A stretch of DNA of 64,000 bases from JAVBRU01 sp031547595 (GCA_031547595.1 JAVBRU010000052.1:66063-130062), one strand, 5' to 3'; positions 1-8,643 are shown, numbered from the stretch's first letter. Numbers and translations are program-made. Notes: a model not told the origin generated them from the sequence alone.

Positions 1-318
1 ATTGATTGCCCGAATATCTACTTCGCAGGGCAGGTGACCGGCGTGGAGGGCTATGTGGAGAGCGCGTCCAGCGGGCTTACGGCAGGCATTGCCATGGCAT
101 ACCAGCTGCAGGGCAAAGAAGCGCCGCATTTCCCCGGCACCACCGCGATGGGCGCACTGGGACGATACATTGCAACGCCTAACCAGGCCTTCCAGCCCAT
201 GAATGTCACCTTTGGCATATTGGATGGTATCCCTGAACGTATCCGCAACAAGCAGCAGCGCTATGAGCGTATTGCGAATCGGGCATTGGAAACTGTTCAA
301 GCCATGATTTTGCCTTGA
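1..318 (+). CDS. trmFO: TrmFO, folate-dependent tRNA methyltransferase (3' end only)
   Basis: This is the C-terminal part (about 105 residues) of the methylenetetrahydrofolate-tRNA-(uracil-5-)-methyltransferase that makes m5U54 in the T-loop of tRNA. The frame is open from base 1 and stops with TGA at 316-318. The fragment carries the TrmFO signature FAGQVTGVEGYVES (fragment residues 8-21), followed by a segment ending in PERIRNKQQRYERIANRAL, typical of the C-terminus. In Bacillus-type genomes trmFO (gid) precedes xerC (codV), hslV (clpQ) and hslU (clpY). Here hslV follows directly, which supports the call. The FAD-binding N-terminus lies outside the window. Confidence 0.93.
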   Translation: MDCPNIYFAGQVTGVEGYVESASSGLTAGIAMAYQLQGKEAPHFPGTTAMGALGRYIATPNQAFQPMNVTFGILDGIPERIRNKQQRYERIANRALETVQAMILP

Positions 319-348
319 TTGCGCAATGCTATAGACGCAATACCGATC

Positions 349-354
349 TATAAT
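349..354 (+). promoter_or_regulatory. Possible -10 box upstream of hslVU
   Basis: A TATAAT hexamer lies about 31 bases upstream of the hslV start in the short gap after trmFO. No convincing -35 box is seen at 17 bases, so this is a weak promoter candidate and hslVU may also be read through from trmFO. The hslV ribosome-binding site is GGAGG at about 372-376. Confidence 0.3.
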
Positions 355-384
355 GATGTGGAATTCTAATGGAGGATTTTACGG

Positions 385-921
385 ATGAATGAGTTTAAGG
401 GGACTACCATCTGTGCCGTGCGCCGTAATGGCGTGACCGCCATCGCAGGCGACGGCCAGGTGACCATGGGGCAGAACACGATTTTTAAGGGAACGGCCAA
501 GAAAGTACGCCGCATTTATAACAATTCTGTGGTGACAGGCTTTGCGGGCACTGTGGCGGATGCTTTTTCGCTGTGCGAACGCTTTGAGGACAAGCTGACC
601 CAGTGCGGCGGCAATCTGGAGCGCGCGGCGGTGATGCTGGCGCAGGAATGGCGCGGCGATAAGGCGCTTCGCCAGCTGGAGGCCATGATGATCGTGGCCG
701 ACCAGCAGGGCATGCTGATACTCTCTGGCACCGGCGAAGTGATCGATCCGGACGACGGCATCGCTGCCATCGGCTCCGGCGGCAACTATGCGCTGGCGGC
801 TGCGCGTGCACTGATGGAAAACACCGATTTATCCGCTCATGAGATTGCCGAAAAAGCGTTGCACATTGCGGCGTCCATTTGCGTGTTCACCAACCATAAC
901 ATCATCGTGGAGGAAGTATAA
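385..921 (+). CDS. hslV: HslV/ClpQ, peptidase subunit of the HslUV protease
   Basis: This is the proteolytic subunit of the ATP-dependent HslUV (ClpYQ) protease, a cytoplasmic dodecamer with an N-terminal nucleophile. The protein has 178 residues, the usual length. The start [12 protein letters not shown] implies a six-residue propeptide and Thr7 as the catalytic residue of the mature enzyme. The [11 protein letters not shown] and [12 protein letters not shown] blocks are family signatures, and the C-terminus IIVEEV is short as expected. A GGAGG ribosome-binding site precedes the ATG by 8 bases. hslU begins 2 bases after the stop, so the two subunits are co-translated. Unlike in Bacillus, xerC is absent upstream and codY downstream. 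Confidence 0.96.
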   Translation: MNEFKGTTICAVRRNGVTAIAGDGQVTMGQNTIFKGTAKKVRRIYNNSVVTGFAGTVADAFSLCERFEDKLTQCGGNLERAAVMLAQEWRGDKALRQLEAMMIVADQQGMLILSGTGEVIDPDDGIAAIGSGGNYALAAARALMENTDLSAHEIAEKALHIAASICVFTNHNIIVEEV

Positions 922-923
922 CC

Positions 924-2291
924 ATGAAAGAATTGACGCCCCGCGAAGTAGTGCGGGAGCTGGACCGTTATATCATTGGCCAGGATGCCGCCAAGCGCGC
1001 GGTCGCCGTGGCGCTGCGCAACCGCTACCGCCGCGCGCAGCTGTCTGAGGAATTGCGCGAAGAAATTTACCCCAAGAATATTTTGATGATCGGCCCCACC
1101 GGCGTTGGCAAAACAGAGATCGCGCGCCGGCTGGCGAAGCTGGTGGACGCGCCCTTTATCAAGGTGGAGGCCACCAAGTTCACAGAGGTTGGCTATGTGG
1201 GGCGCGATGTGGAATCCATCATCCGCGACCTGGTGGAAAACTCCGTGCGCATGGTGAAGGAAGAGCATGCCGCGCGCGTCAAAACCCGCGCACAGGTGCT
1301 GGCCGAAGACCGGCTGGTCACGCTTCTTTTGCACCCGCCCAAGAAGCAGTCTACCAGCAATCCCCTCGATTTTTTGCTGGGCAAAAATAAGGAGCCGGAG
1401 CAGACCGAGGACGAAAAGCAGCAGATGAGCAGCAAGCGCGACGAAGTGCGCGAGCAGCTGCGCCGGGGCGAACTGGAAGAGCGCGAGCTGGAGGTCGAGG
1501 TGGAGGAAAGCTCTCCCCAGATCGAGGTGGGCGGCCAATCGGTGAACATCGGCGATATGATGGGCGGCATGATGCCCAGGAAAACCAAGCTGCGCCGCGT
1601 GAAAGTGAAGGAAGCGCGCAATATTTTGACGGCCGAGGAATCGCAAAAATTGATTGACGAGGATGCCGTGAAGGAAGAGGCCGTGCAGCGCGCAGAGCAG
1701 AGCGGCATCATATTCCTGGACGAAATCGACAAGATTGCCGGGCGCGGCAGCCCCAGCGGCGGCCCCGATGTATCGCGCGAGGGCGTGCAGCGGGATATTT
1801 TGCCCATCGTGGAGGGCAGCACAGTCAACACCAAGTATGGCCCCGTGCGCACGGACTTTATGCTGTTCATCGGCGCAGGCGCTTTCCATGTGGCCAAGGT
1901 GACCGATCTGATTCCCGAGCTTCAGGGGCGCTTTCCCGTGCATGTCACGCTCAAGAGCCTCACCCAGGAGGACTTTGTAAAAATCCTCACCCAGACAGAC
2001 AACGCCGTCACCCGCCAGTATACGGCGCTGCTGGATGTAGACAAGGTGCACCTCACCTTTGACGAGGACGCGCTCACCGCCATTGCGGGCATTGCTCTTC
2101 GCGCCAACGAAATGGGCGAGGATATCGGCGCGCGCAGGCTGCATGCAGTGTTTGAAGAGCTGCTCGAGGATGTGTCCTTCAATGCGGGCGGTGATAATAT
2201 GCCCGATGTGTACCTCACCATCTCGGCCGATTATGTGCGCGATCATGTGCAGACCGCAAAGGCGATGGATGTGCGGCGCTTTATACTATAA
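924..2291 (+). CDS. hslU: HslU/ClpY, ATPase subunit of the HslUV protease
   Basis: This is the AAA+ unfoldase that feeds substrates to HslV. The protein has 455 residues. Walker A is GPTGVGKT at residues 57-64 and Walker B is IIFLDEID, with D266 and E267. The acidic, variable I-domain lies between roughly residues 110 and 240 (rich in EELEEREL runs), and sensor-2 is in GARRLHAVFEELLED. The C-terminal tail ending RRFIL matches the HslV-docking tail known for this family. The gene overlaps by 6 bases, tail to tail, with the minus-strand membrane-protein gene that follows, and no terminator hairpin is seen between them. Confidence 0.97.
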   Translation: MKELTPREVVRELDRYIIGQDAAKRAVAVALRNRYRRAQLSEELREEIYPKNILMIGPTGVGKTEIARRLAKLVDAPFIKVEATKFTEVGYVGRDVESIIRDLVENSVRMVKEEHAARVKTRAQVLAEDRLVTLLLHPPKKQSTSNPLDFLLGKNKEPEQTEDEKQQMSSKRDEVREQLRRGELEERELEVEVEESSPQIEVGGQSVNIGDMMGGMMPRKTKLRRVKVKEARNILTAEESQKLIDEDAVKEEAVQRAEQSGIIFLDEIDKIAGRGSPSGGPDVSREGVQRDILPIVEGSTVNTKYGPVRTDFMLFIGAGAFHVAKVTDLIPELQGRFPVHVTLKSLTQEDFVKILTQTDNAVTRQYTALLDVDKVHLTFDEDALTAIAGIALRANEMGEDIGARRLHAVFEELLEDVSFNAGGDNMPDVYLTISADYVRDHVQTAKAMDVRRFIL

Positions 2292-3113
2292 TTTGCTGTC
2301 CGCCTCCGGCACGCACCGGCATGCCACCCACAGCACGATGCAAATCAGCGCGGGGATGGGATAGTAGGGCAGCCGCGTGATCAGGTACATGCCAAGCAGC
2401 AGCACGCCATACAGCGCATAGCGCGGCGCACGCGCAGGCGTCACAATATGCCGCAGCCATACCCCTGCGGGTATGCGCGCGCGGCGGCGCTGCCCGAGTG
2501 CCACCAGCTGCTGGTCTGTGACGGGGCTGGCGGCCCCGGCCAGGGCGATCAGCATGCTTCTTGGCATGATATGCACCGGCGGCTGGGCGTTGGCCTGCGA
2601 TTGCGCGTTCGCGCTGATGCCGCAGGGCACGCACAGCACCGCGCGGGTGGCGTTATGCGCCCGCACGGCACGCTGCGCCCCCAGCACATCCTGCGCGGAC
2701 ACCTGCTCCTTGCCGGGGCGCTGCAAGAATGAAACCAGCAGCGTATCCCGGTGATAGCTGCACAGCACGCCTTCATCTGTGGCACGCAGCAGTGTCAGCG
2801 GATATTTCTGCGACAGCAACATCACCACTTCAAAATGCGCGTGGTTTGGCGGCTCCAGCAGCAGCCTTTCCAGTGTCATTTCGCCGCCAATGCGCGCACG
2901 CAGGCGCTGCTCCCGCTGCTTGAGGCGTTTATCCTGTGTGGCACGCCGAAGCAGCAGCAGCATTCCATACAACGCCAAGCCCGCCGTCAGCGCGGGCAGG
3001 CGCACCCCCCATTGCAGGATGAACCAGCCAAGCCCCAGTCCCAGCATCAACAGGTGCTTGCCCACGGTGTCCATCAGTGTGCTGAACTGCGTTCGCTGCA
3101 AATATTGCTCCAT
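2286..3113 (-). CDS. Membrane protein of unknown function, two N-terminal and two C-terminal TM helices
   Basis: The gene encodes a 275-residue protein that I do not recognise. The chosen ATG (MEQYLQRTQ) has an AGAGGGAA ribosome-binding site; a longer reading frame upstream would run into nadD. Two hydrophobic segments lie near residues 20-60. A soluble domain of about 150 residues (VLLSQKYPLTLLRA and VLCVPCGISANAQ regions) follows, and two more hydrophobic segments (YALYGVLLLGMYLI, ALICIVLWVACRCV) close the protein. The alternating beta-alpha pattern of the soluble part with a membrane anchor is reminiscent of membrane-tethered Mrr-like nuclease-fold proteins, but no PD-(D/E)xK motif is evident. 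It is divergent from nadD and shares that intergenic region. Confidence 0.7.
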   Translation of the reverse strand: MEQYLQRTQFSTLMDTVGKHLLMLGLGLGWFILQWGVRLPALTAGLALYGMLLLLRRATQDKRLKQREQRLRARIGGEMTLERLLLEPPNHAHFEVVMLLSQKYPLTLLRATDEGVLCSYHRDTLLVSFLQRPGKEQVSAQDVLGAQRAVRAHNATRAVLCVPCGISANAQSQANAQPPVHIMPRSMLIALAGAASPVTDQQLVALGQRRRARIPAGVWLRHIVTPARAPRYALYGVLLLGMYLITRLPYYPIPALICIVLWVACRCVPEADSKL

Positions 3114-3150
3114 TTCGCTGTTCCCTCTTTCATTTGCGTGGCAAATCGTG

Positions 3151-3156
3151 TATAAT
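3151..3156 (+). promoter_or_regulatory. Candidate -10 box for nadD-yqeK-rsfS
   Basis: A perfect TATAAT sits 30 bases upstream of the nadD start in the 72-base gap between divergent genes. The -35 region is poor. AGGAGA at about 3170-3175 provides the ribosome-binding site for the TTG start at 3186. Confidence 0.45.
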
Positions 3157-3185
3157 AGAATTAGGTAATAGGAGATGAGCGCGGA

Positions 3186-4382
3186 TTGAAACACGTTGGG
3201 TTGCTTGGCGGCACGTTTGACCCCATCCATCAGGGGCACATCACACTCATTCGTTCTGTGATGGCTAGCGAGGGGCTGGACGGCGTTCTCCTGATCCCCA
3301 ACGGCAACCCGCCCCACAAGCGCGCCTTTGCCAGTGCCCAGCACCGCTACACCATGTGCCGCATTGCCGCCTCACACGACCCGCGCATTCAGCTCTCCCG
3401 CGTAGAGATGGACAGCAGCGTGCAGCACACCACCGTTTCCACCCTCAAAAAACTGCGCAACGCCTATCCCGACACCCGGTTTTCCTTTATCCTGGGCGCG
3501 GATAAGCTGCTGAAGCTCCCCTACTGGAAGGATGCGCAAACCTTATTCCAATTATGTGATTTTCTGTGCCATCCCCGCAGCGGGATCGACCCTGCCGAAG
3601 CCTTATACATCGCGCAAAACGCGGGCGCACGGGTGAAAATGCTGCCGCTCCCGGTGGCACCGGGCACCTCGGCGCTGGTGCGGGCGCAGCTTTGGCAGGA
3701 TGAAGATCCTGCCGATCTGGACCCGGACGTCGCCCAGTATATCGCCCAAAACGGTTTATATCACGAGGATTTCCTGCCGCTGCTGCGCATGATGATGGGC
3801 GAAAAACGCATGCGGCATACCCTGGGGGTGCGCGACACCGCCGTGTATCTCGCACGGCTGCACGGCATCTCCATGCAGCGCGCGGCACTGGCCGGGCTTT
3901 TGCACGACTGCGCCAAGGCGCTGCCGCTTGCGCAGATGCAGGCCATCGCCAGGGAGCATGGCATCACAGACGATTCGGAGCTGCTTTCGTCCCCGGCACT
4001 GCTTCATGGGCTGGTGGGTGCACAGGTGGCGATCGACCGCTTCCATGTGCACCACCCGGATGTGCTCAACGCCATCCGCTATCACACCACCGGACGCGCG
4101 GGCATGTCGCCGCTGGAGCTTTGCATCTTTGTGGCCGATTATATCGAGCCTACGCGGGAGCCCTTCCCCGGCCTCACCCAGGCGCGGGATGTGGCGCAAA
4201 TATCGCTTCCGCACGCCGCATTGATGGAATTGTATGGCACGCGGGACTACCTGGCCGCAAAGGGCAAAGAGTTTTCTCCCCTCGGACGTATGACGATAGA
4301 AGATTTGGAAACAATACTGCATAAAGGCAGAGGATCACTGCATGCAGTTTCACCAATAAAAAATATGGAGGAGATGTTATGA
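3186..4382 (+). CDS. nadD: NadD-YqeK fusion: nicotinate-nucleotide adenylyltransferase plus HD-domain Ap4A hydrolase
   Basis: This is a 398-residue bifunctional protein. Residues 1-190 are NadD, which adenylates nicotinate mononucleotide in NAD synthesis; the nucleotidyltransferase signature GGTFDPIHQGH is at residues 8-18 and NPPHKRAFA near residue 43. Residues 200-380 are a YqeK-type HD phosphohydrolase, with MRHT (H211), LLHDCAK (H240, D241) and a later NAIRYHTTGR block. YqeK proteins hydrolyse diadenosine tetraphosphate symmetrically. The start is TTG, because the nearby ATG at 3176 runs into a stop after four codons. The stop overlaps the rsfS ATG (ATGA). In many Firmicutes nadD, yqeK and rsfS are separate adjacent genes, so a simple stop-codon loss explains the fusion. 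Confidence 0.93.
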   Translation: MKHVGLLGGTFDPIHQGHITLIRSVMASEGLDGVLLIPNGNPPHKRAFASAQHRYTMCRIAASHDPRIQLSRVEMDSSVQHTTVSTLKKLRNAYPDTRFSFILGADKLLKLPYWKDAQTLFQLCDFLCHPRSGIDPAEALYIAQNAGARVKMLPLPVAPGTSALVRAQLWQDEDPADLDPDVAQYIAQNGLYHEDFLPLLRMMMGEKRMRHTLGVRDTAVYLARLHGISMQRAALAGLLHDCAKALPLAQMQAIAREHGITDDSELLSSPALLHGLVGAQVAIDRFHVHHPDVLNAIRYHTTGRAGMSPLELCIFVADYIEPTREPFPGLTQARDVAQISLPHAALMELYGTRDYLAAKGKEFSPLGRMTIEDLETILHKGRGSLHAVSPIKNMEEML

Positions 4383-4753
4383 ACCAACCATCGCTCGCCC
4401 AGCAAATCGCTCGCATTCTCTACGACAAAAAGGCGCTGGATATCACAGTATTGCACGTAGGACATTTGACGGTGATTACCGATTATATGGTCATCGCGTC
4501 AGGCCGCTCCAGCCTGCAGGTGAAGGCTTTGGCGGATGATGTGGATGATGCGTTGGCGCAGGAGGGCATTGCTCTTCGCGCCAAGGAGGGCCTTGGTGAA
4601 GGCCGCTGGATCGTGCTGGACTATGGCACGGTGCTCGTGCACCTGTTCCACCCGGAAGACCGCGCGTTCTATCATCTGGAGCGTTTGTGGGAGGACGGCC
4701 AGAACCGTATCACCCTGCCCTTTGAGGAAGAGACTGCAGCCCTCAACGCATAA
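4379..4753 (+). CDS. rsfS: RsfS, ribosomal silencing factor
   Basis: This is a 124-residue RsfS/Iojap-family protein that binds ribosomal protein L14 on the 50S subunit and blocks subunit joining when nutrients are scarce. Family hallmarks are ITDYMVIASGRSSLQVKALA (about residues 33-52), GEGRWIVLDYGTVLVHLF, and FYHLERLW near the end. It overlaps nadD-yqeK by four bases (ATGA), indicating translational coupling, and follows the standard yqeK-rsfS order. Confidence 0.95.
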   Translation: MNQPSLAQQIARILYDKKALDITVLHVGHLTVITDYMVIASGRSSLQVKALADDVDDALAQEGIALRAKEGLGEGRWIVLDYGTVLVHLFHPEDRAFYHLERLWEDGQNRITLPFEEETAALNA

Positions 4754-4758
4754 GCCCT

Positions 4759-5097
4759 ATGAATATACAGATTTATCAGCTGAAACGCAATTTTGATGTG
4801 CAAAAAGCCGAACGGTATTTCAAAGAACGCCGTATTCCCTATCAGCTGGTGGACTTGAAGAAACACCAGCTGGGGCTAAGGGAACTGCAGACTTTTGCCC
4901 GTGGCGTGGGCGCAAAAACGCTGGTAGACCGGCAGAGCGTGGCTGCGCTGTCACATCCCGTGGCGCATACCAGCGACGAAAACGCGATCTATGAGTATCT
5001 GATGGCGCACCCGGAGTTTCTGGTCACACCGATTGTGCGAAACGGCAATCAGGTGACTGTTGGCGTGGACGAGGCTGCATGGGCAGGCTGGAAGTAG
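4759..5097 (+). CDS. ArsC/Spx-fold protein lacking catalytic cysteines
   Basis: This is a 112-residue thioredoxin-like protein of the ArsC/YffB family. The N-terminus MNIQIYQLKRNFDVQKAERYF aligns with the beta-loop-alpha that normally carries the active cysteine or CxxC; here the position is occupied by KRNFD and there is no cysteine in the protein. ERRIPYQLVDLKKHQLG and a C-terminal FLVTPIVRNGNQVTVG are typical of the fold. It therefore is unlikely to act as an arsenate reductase; a protein-binding or structural role is inference. It lies 5 bases after rsfS and is probably cotranscribed. Confidence 0.8.
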   Translation: MNIQIYQLKRNFDVQKAERYFKERRIPYQLVDLKKHQLGLRELQTFARGVGAKTLVDRQSVAALSHPVAHTSDENAIYEYLMAHPEFLVTPIVRNGNQVTVGVDEAAWAGWK

Positions 5098-5560
5098 GGG
5101 TTACGCGGGGCGGGAACGCTGGTGGCTGCTTGCCCCCAGTCTCCTGCACCTCGGTTTTGTATCCTCTGATGATACTTGAGTGATTGTATGCGTGTACGAA
5201 GAAGAGGACATGTGACCTTAGGAATGCAGGCATTCCAGGCCATCTGCCCTCTTTTTCGGTTTCCCTGCTATGGCAGGAAAACCGCACGCAAGGAATCCGT
5301 GCAGCCGATAGGGGGTACGTTTGGTTTTCTTGGGTATCCATTCTGGTGTGCGGGCAGTTGCGTTAGCCACTGGTCAGACGCATCGCGGATGACAGAAAAA
5401 GCGCTGTGGTGGCCATGGAATGCTTGCATTCCAAAGGTCATCCACAGCGCTTTTTTCGTCCCCGCACATGCTCTCAAGCCTGTTGGCTCGATACCCAAGC
5501 GGGGTCAAGGGGAATGATTCCCCTTGCGGGGGCTGGGGCAGAGCCCCAGCGTTCCCCTCG
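5098..5560 (+). repeat. Composite hairpin repeat, A(+) B(+) B(-) A(-)
   Basis: This intergenic region between two convergent genes contains no credible gene. Module A(+) (5098-5157) starts one base after the stop of the ArsC-fold gene. Module B(+) (5171-about 5295) has the core palindrome GGAATGCAGGCATTCC at 5221-5236 inside longer complementary arms. A second B module in reverse orientation (about 5391-5490) has the core GGAATGCTTGCATTCC at 5417-5432 and arms AGCGCTGTGG / CCACAGCGCT. Module A(-) (5498-5560) ends 5 bases before the stop of the minus-strand gene. The flanking A and T runs mean each hairpin could also terminate transcription in either direction. Confidence 0.8.
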
Positions 5561-5564
5561 TTCC

Positions 5565-6191
5565 TTACTTATAAGAGATGCTGGGCTGGCAGAACACAGC
5601 GGCACCGCCATCATCACCGGAGCGAACTATGAAAGCAATCAGCTGGCCTTCGGCCACTTCCAGTTCGATAGCTTCGTTGATGTAGGGGGTTTCCATCCAC
5701 TCGCCATCAGCGTTGGACAGACATACTTCGTTGCCTTCTGCATCGGTGGTGATGATTTTGATGAGGTAGTTGGCATGCTCGCCGCCATCGTCTTTAACGA
5801 TGTATTCGCTGGGGTTGATTACGATGCTGCCGGCCTTGGGGGCAACAAACAGCACAACGATGTCAATGTTGGCCATTTCGGCATCTTCATTGTATACGGT
5901 GCCGGGCATGGCTTGCACGCCGTCCCATTCGCAGATGGAGTGGAAAACCTGGTCTACGCTGGGCTGCGCGGAGTACTGCCAGTTGTCGCCCCATTCGGGG
6001 GTGGCATGGAGCTCAAAGATTTCATCGGCCAGGGAATCGGCATACATGAAGAACCAGATGGGGCCTTGGGTGAGGGTGAAGGTGTCTACGTTCAGTTCGT
6101 AGGTTTCGGGGGCAGCAGCTTCTTCGGCGAACACGGCACCAACGGACAGGAGCATAACCAGGGACAGGACCAGAGCGAGGATCTTTTTCAT
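5565..6191 (-). CDS. Small exported protein of unknown function
   Basis: The gene encodes a 208-residue protein with a clear signal peptide (MKKILALVLSLVMLLSVGAVFA, cleavage likely after AVFA). No catalytic motif is recognised in the mature part, which is acidic and rich in beta-type segments (YELNVDTFTLTQGPIWFFMY, SIVINPSEYIVKD). An AAGGAGA ribosome-binding site precedes the ATG. It lies 49 bases downstream of the GH13 lipoprotein gene on the same strand, so it is probably in the same operon and may act on the same polysaccharide, perhaps as a binding protein. That role is inference from position only. Confidence 0.75.
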   Translation of the reverse strand: MKKILALVLSLVMLLSVGAVFAEEAAAPETYELNVDTFTLTQGPIWFFMYADSLADEIFELHATPEWGDNWQYSAQPSVDQVFHSICEWDGVQAMPGTVYNEDAEMANIDIVVLFVAPKAGSIVINPSEYIVKDDGGEHANYLIKIITTDAEGNEVCLSNADGEWMETPYINEAIELEVAEGQLIAFIVRSGDDGGAAVFCQPSISYK

Positions 6192-6240
6192 GAGGAAAGT
6201 CTCCTTTCAATATTTGCATGCGCATGTTTTGCGCAGCGAA

Positions 6241-8346
6241 TCATAGGGTGGGGCAGTCGAACATCACAACGCCATATTCCGGCAGGGTGACGCCATCCGC
6301 TGTGACAGCCGCGCTGCCATACAGGATGTCTGCGTATGCGGCGGGAAGGGTTTCGGCGGGGATGAACAATTCTCCTGCACAGAGGTTGATGAGCACCAGC
6401 CTTTTTTCCGTGCCGTTTTGCCGCAGGAAGATGGCAGCACCAAGGTCGTTGAGGGTATACACAGTGGTCATGTCATCGCTGAGGTAGGCCTTTCGTGCGG
6501 AGAAAAGCGCTGTGAAGAACTCCTCCAGGTTGTAGCCATACTTGAAATGGTACAAATCGCTGTTTTCATCGCCCTGGTACAGGAAGGGCATGCCGTCGAT
6601 AAAGCTCATCAGCGCCCACATAGCCTTGGCTTTCTCCTCGCCATAGAGGAAGGTGGCGCGCGCCCTGTCCCACGTCCAGCTCACGGTGTCGTGATTGCCA
6701 AGGAACCGAAGCTTCATCTGCCCGGGCACGCTGGTGAGGTTTTCGCTGCGCAGCCATTGCATCACGGTGGTGGCAAAAGTCATTTCGTCGGCGTTCTCCT
6801 GGCGAAGCACATACATCATGCGGTAGAGCGGCATGTCGTAGAACACATCGGTGACGCTGGCGTAGAAGGGAACGGGATGGAAGTTTTCGGGAAGCAGGGT
6901 GGGGGTGACGCCGCTTTGCAGGAATCCGCCGCGGATGGCAGTCACGATCCCTACGCCGCCCTTGAGGCTGCTGCTGGAAGCGCGGTTGCCCGCCTGGGGC
7001 GCCCAGTTGCTCAGGCCGCCCATGGCGCAGTCGATACGCCCGCCGTCTATATGGAACCTGGTCACATGCTCCTCAATCAGCGCGGTGGTGTAGGCTTGAT
7101 AGTCCGTGTTTGCCATGTCAAAGCTGACGCAGTCCCACTCGATTTGAATCTGGCCGTTTCTGGCCACGGAGCACCATTGAGGATTATCCACTGCTAAGGG
7201 ATCTTCCGGCCGGGGGCCGTGGGGCACATAGTCAAACAGCACCTTCATGCCAAGCGCATGCGCCATGTCCACATAGTACGCCACGTCCTCATCGGTGCCA
7301 TAGCGCTTGTCGAGGATGGCCTGATCGGTGGGGTGATACACGCCGCGGTTCAGGTGCTCAAAGATGGGCAACACCCAGATGTTTTCGATGCCCATATCGG
7401 CCAGTGCCTGCAAGGATTCGTCGGCATAAAGCCGCATGGTCTTGGTATCGCGAAAGCCGCTGTCCATGGTGCCTGCCGGGTGGCAGCTGTACACGGGGCC
7501 GCTGGCCGCGCCATCGGCGGGGGCATGGTAACCGTTTTCGGCATACAGCGCCTGCAGGGGGGCGTAGGGGTCCTCGCCCGTCAGTTGCAGATACATGGCA
7601 CCTACATAGATGCTCTCCTCCGGGGCAATCAGAAGCTCTGTCATGGACAGATTGTTGATAAAGAGCTGACCGTTTTTGTTCTGGTGCACGGCGGTGCTCC
7701 ATTTTTCTTCTTCATTGAGGAAGAAAGCGTTGATGCCGCTGTTATCGTTTGTACGAAGCAGCACCACGGGGTTGCAATACTCGGTCTGCTTGGTGGAAAA
7801 CGCGCGCAGGCTGGAAAGGGAGAAAACACCGGCGGGGGTGTTGCCGGGAAACTCGAAGGTGGTGCCCTCCGGCATGTCCGCGGCGCGCAGCTGGAAGTTG
7901 ACGCCCTGGATTTCGCACACGGTGCTGCGCTTGGAGGTGATGGTGACGTCAATCTTCAGCGCAGACGCCATCACGGTGTAGCGCTGGGTGAGCAGCACAT
8001 CATCTGTCAAAAGAACGATTGTGACGCCATTTTCATCCGGGGTGACAGAAACGACCTCCTGCAGCGGCAGGGCTTTGTTCATGGGCACGATGGTTGCCAG
8101 ATCCCAGGTGGCCATGTCCCAGAAACGCTGGTAGCCAATGGTTTGGTACAGGAACGCGCCATCGATGCCCACATCGGTGACAATGCCCTCCAGCGTCAGG
8201 CTGCGATCGCCTTGTGTGAGCTGTGTGAGCATCCCATTTTCGTTAAAAGTGAGGGAAGTATCAGCGACCGTCACCGTTTCGGCGGCGGCACAGCCCATCA
8301 GCAACAGACAGAGCAGCAGCATGGTAATACAAGGGAGCTTGCGCAT
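6241..8346 (-). CDS. Secreted GH13 alpha-amylase-family lipoprotein
   Basis: This is a 701-residue extracellular glycoside hydrolase. The N-terminus MRKLPCITMLLLCLLLMGC carries a lipobox (LMGC), so it is lipid-anchored outside the membrane. Residues 25-260 form an N-terminal beta-rich domain and residues 280-620 the GH13 barrel. Conserved region I is DYVPHG, region II GGRIDCA with nucleophile D439, region III LLPENFHP with acid/base E487, and region IV FLGNHD with D553. All three catalytic acids are present. A C-terminal beta domain ends the protein. The chosen ATG is preferred over an upstream GTG at 8400 because it begins directly at the signal peptide. It is divergent from the importer operon, consistent with an alpha-glucan substrate. 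Confidence 0.9.
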   Translation of the reverse strand: MRKLPCITMLLLCLLLMGCAAAETVTVADTSLTFNENGMLTQLTQGDRSLTLEGIVTDVGIDGAFLYQTIGYQRFWDMATWDLATIVPMNKALPLQEVVSVTPDENGVTIVLLTDDVLLTQRYTVMASALKIDVTITSKRSTVCEIQGVNFQLRAADMPEGTTFEFPGNTPAGVFSLSSLRAFSTKQTEYCNPVVLLRTNDNSGINAFFLNEEEKWSTAVHQNKNGQLFINNLSMTELLIAPEESIYVGAMYLQLTGEDPYAPLQALYAENGYHAPADGAASGPVYSCHPAGTMDSGFRDTKTMRLYADESLQALADMGIENIWVLPIFEHLNRGVYHPTDQAILDKRYGTDEDVAYYVDMAHALGMKVLFDYVPHGPRPEDPLAVDNPQWCSVARNGQIQIEWDCVSFDMANTDYQAYTTALIEEHVTRFHIDGGRIDCAMGGLSNWAPQAGNRASSSSLKGGVGIVTAIRGGFLQSGVTPTLLPENFHPVPFYASVTDVFYDMPLYRMMYVLRQENADEMTFATTVMQWLRSENLTSVPGQMKLRFLGNHDTVSWTWDRARATFLYGEEKAKAMWALMSFIDGMPFLYQGDENSDLYHFKYGYNLEEFFTALFSARKAYLSDDMTTVYTLNDLGAAIFLRQNGTEKRLVLINLCAGELFIPAETLPAAYADILYGSAAVTADGVTLPEYGVVMFDCPTL

Positions 8347-8557
8347 GGATCGTCTCGCTTTCTCATGTGGTTTTTGCAGGGGATTGGTCTCTATTTGCAC
8401 AAGGTTAAGCGTTTATCCCGGGAGAGAAGGTGCTTTTCGGGGGTTTTGGGTGCAAATATCGGTCTGTGCTTGTATTCTACTCCATGCCGAAGCACTTGTC
8501 AACTGAAAAATAGTGGGATATGGCAAAAAAACGATGAATATTTTCTATCTTTGCCGC

Positions 8558-8586
8558 TTGACAATCGCATAAAATCGCTCTATACT
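8558..8586 (+). promoter_or_regulatory. Strong sigma-A promoter for the importer operon
   Basis: TTGACA (8558-8563) and TATACT (8581-8586) are separated by exactly 17 bases, a near-consensus vegetative promoter 57 bases before the start at 8644. The rest of the 297-base divergent gap (8347-8643) shows no gene and no clear catabolite-repression operator. Confidence 0.8.
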
Positions 8587-8643
8587 GATGGCAGGAAAAT
8601 CGTTTAGCCTGCAGCTTATGTAAAATGATAGGAGTTAATCAGC

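Noticed and set aside
837..2246. Long antisense open frame over hslU (469 codons)
   Set aside because: It lies opposite a certain gene, is histidine- and alanine-rich in the way of high-GC mirror frames, and has no family features.
5406..6290. Open frames across the composite repeat and the exported protein gene
   Set aside because: Translation products of the hairpin repeats (recurrent LLPAEGLGRAAPA-type peptides) recur in several frames and loci; they are repeat artefacts.
7219..8607. 462-codon plus-strand frame over the GH13 gene
   Set aside because: It is antisense to a gene with all catalytic residues, and it has no start signal or domain.
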